Assembly: GCA_022784805.1 (NCBI GenBank) | Contig: JALFYG010000056.1 | Coordinates: forward strand, 1 to 9,689 | Source: Spirochaetales bacterium | GTDB taxonomy: Bacteria; Spirochaetota; Spirochaetia; Sphaerochaetales; Sphaerochaetaceae | Length of the DNA: 9,689 bases | Direction: 5' to 3' | Part shown: piece after piece, positions 5,957-9,689 of the stretch | Numbering within the stretch: the stretch's first letter is position 1 | Layout: each line of letters begins with the position of its first letter | Program-made: the position numbers and the translations under genes | Notes under the pieces: generated by a model | What the model saw: the letters and a program-made list of their open reading frames with translations, nothing else | What the model was told of the DNA's origin: nothing | The model's database searches: none

Positions 5957-8900
5957 ATGAGCGATACACATGACATCAATACACTTAGAATAAAGATTGC
6001 ATCCCCGGAACAGATTCTCGACTGGTCCTATGGTGAAGTAAAGAAGCCGGAAACAATCAACTACCGCTCTCTCAGACCAGAGAGAGACGGATTGTTCTGC
6101 GAGCGTATCTTCGGAACCACAAGGGACTGGGAGTGCTGGTGCGGAAAGTTCAAGAGTAAGAGATATAAGGGAACAATTTGTGAACGCTGCGGCGTCGAGG
6201 TTACAGAAAAGAAAGTAAGAAGAGAGAGATGTGGACACATTAATCTCGCTACTCCTGTCGCCCATGTCTGGTTCTATAAGTCACAGCCATCTATCATGAG
6301 CTACCTCTTGGAGATGAAGAAGGCAGACTTCAATTCCATCTTCAAGTATGAGTCTTATGTAGTAATCGACCCAGGTCAGGTCGACGAGCTCGTAAAGGGC
6401 CAGGTTCTTTCCGAATCTGAATATGATGAGCTTGTCCTCAAGCATGGTGAAGACTCCTTTAAGGCTGGCATGGGAGCAGAGGCTATCTATGAACTTTTGA
6501 AGGGTCTCGATCTTGTTGAACTTAGAGATAGAAACAAGAAGAATCTTGAAGAAATCATCAGAAAGAGCGGTAAGACAGACAGCGGTGAAGCAAAGAAAGC
6601 TGCATCTGTCATCAAGTACTGCTCATGGTTCCTTGATTCAGGAAACAGACCTGAATGGATGATCCTTACAGTTCTTCCTGTCATCCCACCAGACTTGAGA
6701 CCTATGGTTCAGCTTGATGGCGGTAGATTTGCTACAACAGACCTTAACGAACTCTATAGAAGAGTCATTAACAGAAACAACCGTCTCCAGCGCCTTATCT
6801 CTATCCAGGCTCCAGACATCATCGTCAGAAACGAGAAGAGAATGCTTCAGGAAGCTGTCGATTGCCTCTTGGACAATGGAAAGGTTGAAAATCCAGCAAA
6901 GGGTGCCTCTAAGAGAGATCTTAAGTCTCTTGCAGACCAGCTCAAGGGTAAGCAGGGTAGATTCAGACAGAACCTTCTTGGTAAGCGTGTCGACTACTCA
7001 GGTCGTTCTGTAATCGTCGTTGGCCCAGAGTTGAAGATGCATCAGTGCGGTGTTCCTTCTCTCATGGCTCTCGAGCTCTTCAAGCCATTCTTGATCAGAA
7101 GACTCCATGACAATGGAACAGCTCCAAACGTCAAGAAAGCAAAGGCTATGGTTGAAGAGGGAGCTCCAGAAGTATGGAGCATCCTTGATGACGTAGTAAA
7201 AGAGCATCCTGTTATGCTTAACAGAGCTCCTACACTCCACCGTCTCGGATTCCAGGCATTCGAACCTGTACTTGTCGATGGTAAGGCATTGAAGCTCCAC
7301 CCACTCGTATGTCATGCATTCAACGCTGACTTCGACGGTGACCAGATGGCTATCCACGTTCCACTCTCAGAAGCTGCACAGCTTGAGTGTTGGACACTTA
7401 TGCTTTCCACAACAAACCTTTTGGACCCTGCAAACGGTAAGCCTATCGCTTATCCTTCACAGGACATGGTCCTTGGTATCTACTACCTTACAAAGGAAAG
7501 AGTCGACCTGGATAGAAAAGAGAAGAGAAAGCACTTTGAATCTATTGCAGAAATCGAAGCTGCAATCGATGCAAACAGTGTTTCTTACAATGAGAGAATC
7601 TACTATCGTCTTAAGAAAGGTCTCGTAGTTGTCGATGGAAAGGGTAACAGAACAGTTTCCGATGGTATTTCTTGGACAGAAACAACTCCAGGAAGAATCA
7701 TCTTCAACTCTTCCATCCCACTTGGTGTTCCTTTCCAGAACTACTGCCTTGGAGACAAGCAGCTTAAGAAACTCATCACAGAGACTCTCGACCACGAGAA
7801 GCCATCTGTAGCTGTTGAGCTCTTGGACAGTGTAAAGGACCTTGGATATAAGTATGCAACAATCTTCGGTGCTACAATCGGTCTCTCTGACATGATCGTT
7901 CCTGAAGGAAAGAAGGACCTTATCAAGAAGGCTGAGGAAGAAGAAGCTCACATCAAGAAGCAGCTCCTTGCCGGTACAATCTCTGAAGAAGAGAAGAAGA
8001 GTAAGGTCATCTCCCTCTGGAACAGCACTAAGAACGAGCTTACAGACCTCCTGATGAAGGAAATGAAGGAAGACCAGCATGGATTCAACCCTCTCTTTAT
8101 GATGGCTGACTCCGGAGCTAGAGGATCCTCAAAGCAGATTTCCCAGTTGGGTGCCATGAGAGGAATCATGACCAAGCCAAATGGTGATAACATCGAGCTC
8201 CCTGTAAAGTCAAACTTCAAGGAAGGTCTCTCCATCATCGAATTCTTCTTCTCCTCAAACGGAGCTAGAAAGGGTCTTACAGATACAGCTCTTAAGACAG
8301 CTCGTGCCGGATACCTTACAAGAAAGCTGGTCGACGTTGCTCAGGACGTTGTAGTCACAATGGAAGATTGTCATACAATCAACGGTATTTGGGTCTCTGC
8401 AGATGCTGCAAAGAACGAAACACTCCAGAGCAAGATTGCAGGTGCTTTCCCTGTAGATGATATCTTCCACCCATTCCTCAAGGACGAAGAAAGTCATCCA
8501 GTCGTACTTGCAAAGGCTAATGAGCTTATTACCAACGAGATTGCAGCCAAGATCGAAGACGCAGGTGTTGAAAAGGTTCTTATCAGAAGCGTTCTCACCT
8601 GTGAAGCAGATCACGGTGTATGTAAGAAGTGTTATGGTAGAAACTACGCAACCAACAAGACTGTTGAAATCGGTGAAGCAGTCGGTGTTGTTGCAGCTCA
8701 GTCCATTGGTCAGCCTGGTACACAGCTCACCATGAGAACATTCCATGCCGGTGGTATTGCTACTGTTTCTTCAAACGAGAAGACATTCTCTTACCCGGTA
8801 ATCGTTGATGGAATCAACTCTGCACGCTATGTAATCAACCAGGAAGGAAAGAGGGTGTTCCCACGTAAGAGCCGCTTTACAGCAACCAAGGTTCTTGAAG

Positions 8901-9689
8901 AGATTACTGGCAAGTACTCCGAACTCCTTGTACAGAGCGGTGAAAACGTCGGTAAGGGATATGCATTCTATAAGGATCTCATCGGTAACGAAGTCCTTGC
9001 CAGATTCAACGGTAAGTTGATTGAACTCAACGGCAGAACATTCGTAATCGGTGCTGATACTGAAGTTGAAATTCCTGTAGGTGCTGTTCTTGCAGACGCA
9101 ACAGATAATGGTGCTGTCATCCCAGCAGACGAAGTTGTCTTCAAGTTCGACCCATTCAACGAACTTATCATTGCAGAAGAAGACAGCAAGATTGTTGAGA
9201 TGAGAGACTTCGTAGCTAGAAAGAGTTACTTGGTTGTAGAGAACCATGCTTCTGGAGTCAAGGAATGGCATACAGTATCAAGAGACAAGCTTGGTAAGTA
9301 TAACCCGACTGTAGTCGTAGAGCTCTCTGATGGCACAAGAAAGGAATATACTGTTCTTGGTGGATCTACAATGCACTTCCAGGACGTTGGACAGATCATC
9401 AAAGCTGGTGATGTCATTGCATCAGCTCCTAAAGAAGATGCTTCAAAGTCCAAGGATATCGCCGGTGGTCTTCCTCTGGTCAACTCTCTCTTCGATGCAA
9501 CAAAGACAGCTACAGAGAATTACAATGTCATCGCACATGTATCCGGTAGAGTCGAGAGCATCAAGGTGGAGAAGGGCTATGCAAAGATCACTATCGTAGA
9601 CAAGCTTGCTGACATCTATCCAGAGGAAGCTCAGGATAAGAAGAAGTTCAGACACATCCACAAGGTTCCTACACAGGGTATCGTTCTCT
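5957..9689 (+). CDS. rpoC: DNA-directed RNA polymerase subunit beta', 3' end missing
   Basis: RpoC carries the Mg-binding active centre and the clamp. The window holds 1244 codons with no stop and ends inside the gene. The N-terminal zinc site is C60, C62, C75 and C78. The sigma-binding clamp helices include RRVINRNNRLQRL and APDIIVRNEKRMLQEAVD. The switch region is LLGKRVDYSGRSVIVVGPEL. The catalytic NADFDGDQM gives D458, D460 and D462 (E. coli D460, D462, D464). The second zinc site is C805, C882, C889 and C892 (E. coli C814, C888, C895, C898). The bridge helix is at about 769-800 and the trigger loop at about 915-945 (M926 equals M932). After the trigger loop comes a long insert ending before DIAGGLPLVNSLFDA, equivalent to the SI3 insertion of E. 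coli. Unusual residues are N768 (E. coli H777) and Q919 (E. coli E925). The start is fixed by AGGAGG 6 bases upstream. Confidence 0.98.
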   Translation, partial: MSDTHDINTLRIKIASPEQILDWSYGEVKKPETINYRSLRPERDGLFCERIFGTTRDWECWCGKFKSKRYKGTICERCGVEVTEKKVRRERCGHINLATPVAHVWFYKSQPSIMSYLLEMKKADFNSIFKYESYVVIDPGQVDELVKGQVLSESEYDELVLKHGEDSFKAGMGAEAIYELLKGLDLVELRDRNKKNLEEIIRKSGKTDSGEAKKAASVIKYCSWFLDSGNRPEWMILTVLPVIPPDLRPMVQLDGGRFATTDLNELYRRVINRNNRLQRLISIQAPDIIVRNEKRMLQEAVDCLLDNGKVENPAKGASKRDLKSLADQLKGKQGRFRQNLLGKRVDYSGRSVIVVGPELKMHQCGVPSLMALELFKPFLIRRLHDNGTAPNVKKAKAMVEEGAPEVWSILDDVVKEHPVMLNRAPTLHRLGFQAFEPVLVDGKALKLHPLVCHAFNADFDGDQMAIHVPLSEAAQLECWTLMLSTTNLLDPANGKPIAYPSQDMVLGIYYLTKERVDLDRKEKRKHFESIAEIEAAIDANSVSYNERIYYRLKKGLVVVDGKGNRTVSDGISWTETTPGRIIFNSSIPLGVPFQNYCLGDKQLKKLITETLDHEKPSVAVELLDSVKDLGYKYATIFGATIGLSDMIVPEGKKDLIKKAEEEEAHIKKQLLAGTISEEEKKSKVISLWNSTKNELTDLLMKEMKEDQHGFNPLFMMADSGARGSSKQISQLGAMRGIMTKPNGDNIELPVKSNFKEGLSIIEFFFSSNGARKGLTDTALKTARAGYLTRKLVDVAQDVVVTMEDCHTINGIWVSADAAKNETLQSKIAGAFPVDDIFHPFLKDEESHPVVLAKANELITNEIAAKIEDAGVEKVLIRSVLTCEADHGVCKKCYGRNYATNKTVEIGEAVGVVAAQSIGQPGTQLTMRTFHAGGIATVSSNEKTFSYPVIVDGINSARYVINQEGKRVFPRKSRFTATKVLEEITGKYSELLVQSGENVGKGYAFYKDLIGNEVLARFNGKLIELNGRTFVIGADTEVEIPVGAVLADATDNGAVIPADEVVFKFDPFNELIIAEEDSKIVEMRDFVARKSYLVVENHASGVKEWHTVSRDKLGKYNPTVVVELSDGTRKEYTVLGGSTMHFQDVGQIIKAGDVIASAPKEDASKSKDIAGGLPLVNSLFDATKTATENYNVIAHVSGRVESIKVEKGYAKITIVDKLADIYPEEAQDKKKFRHIHKVPTQGIVL

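Noticed and set aside
7457..8080. A 207-codon open frame on the minus strand inside rpoC, with similar ones at 330-881, 1554-2090 and 8771-9271
   Set aside because: They lie antisense to well-conserved genes, their proteins resemble no family I know, and they are explained by the codon bias of the sense genes.
1..9689. Search by eye for CRISPR arrays, insertion sequences, tRNAs, attachment sites and defence genes
   Set aside because: No periodic repeats, terminal inverted repeats or tRNA-like cloverleafs were seen, and nearly all of the window is conserved coding sequence.

Overview
This window is an internal segment of a bacterial rplKAJL-rpoBC operon, the ribosomal stalk and RNA polymerase cluster. 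All genes lie on the + strand, in the order rplK (5' end cut by the window), rplA, rplJ, rplL, rpoB, rpoC (3' end cut by the window). I see no mobile element, CRISPR array, tRNA or rRNA, and no accessory or defence gene. The longest non-coding stretch is the 145 bases between rplL and rpoB.

The organism is most likely a spirochaete, Treponema-like in the broad sense. The best evidence is L1: it begins MKRGKKY and carries a shortened LKKSQSVRDTVVLP segment. Most bacteria have a few more residues before the VRGTVVLP motif, and I recall the short form from Treponema pallidum L1. The RpoC N-terminus (SYGEVKKPETINYRSLRPERDG), the FVQQFND segment of L11 and the SI3-type insert in RpoC fit the same group. 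Arginine is written mostly as AGA, and GC looks mid-40s percent by eye (not counted). The assignment is from memory of the families, not from a search.

Layout: positions 2-1606 hold rplK, rplA and rplJ, packed with gaps of 1 and 11 bases. A 70-base gap with a stem-loop precedes rplL (1677-2048). The rplL-rpoB gap (2049-2193) is the most structured DNA in the window. It holds a potential three-way-junction RNA, a candidate internal promoter, an 11-base direct repeat, a GAAA-capped hairpin, and a hairpin that could mask the rpoB Shine-Dalgarno. rpoB (2194-5946) and rpoC (from 5957) follow, 10 bases apart.

The products work together. L11, L10 and L7/L12 build the ribosomal GTPase stalk, L1 builds the opposite stalk, and RpoB and RpoC form the catalytic core of RNA polymerase. 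The control elements between rplL and rpoB sit where other bacteria separate abundant stalk-protein synthesis from lower polymerase synthesis.

I did not find a new gene system. The items most worth checking are departures from near-invariant RNA polymerase motifs (a 3-residue expansion of beta fork-loop 2, Ser rather than Asn at the rifampicin position 531, and changes in the bridge helix and trigger loop of beta') and the structured rplL-rpoB leader.
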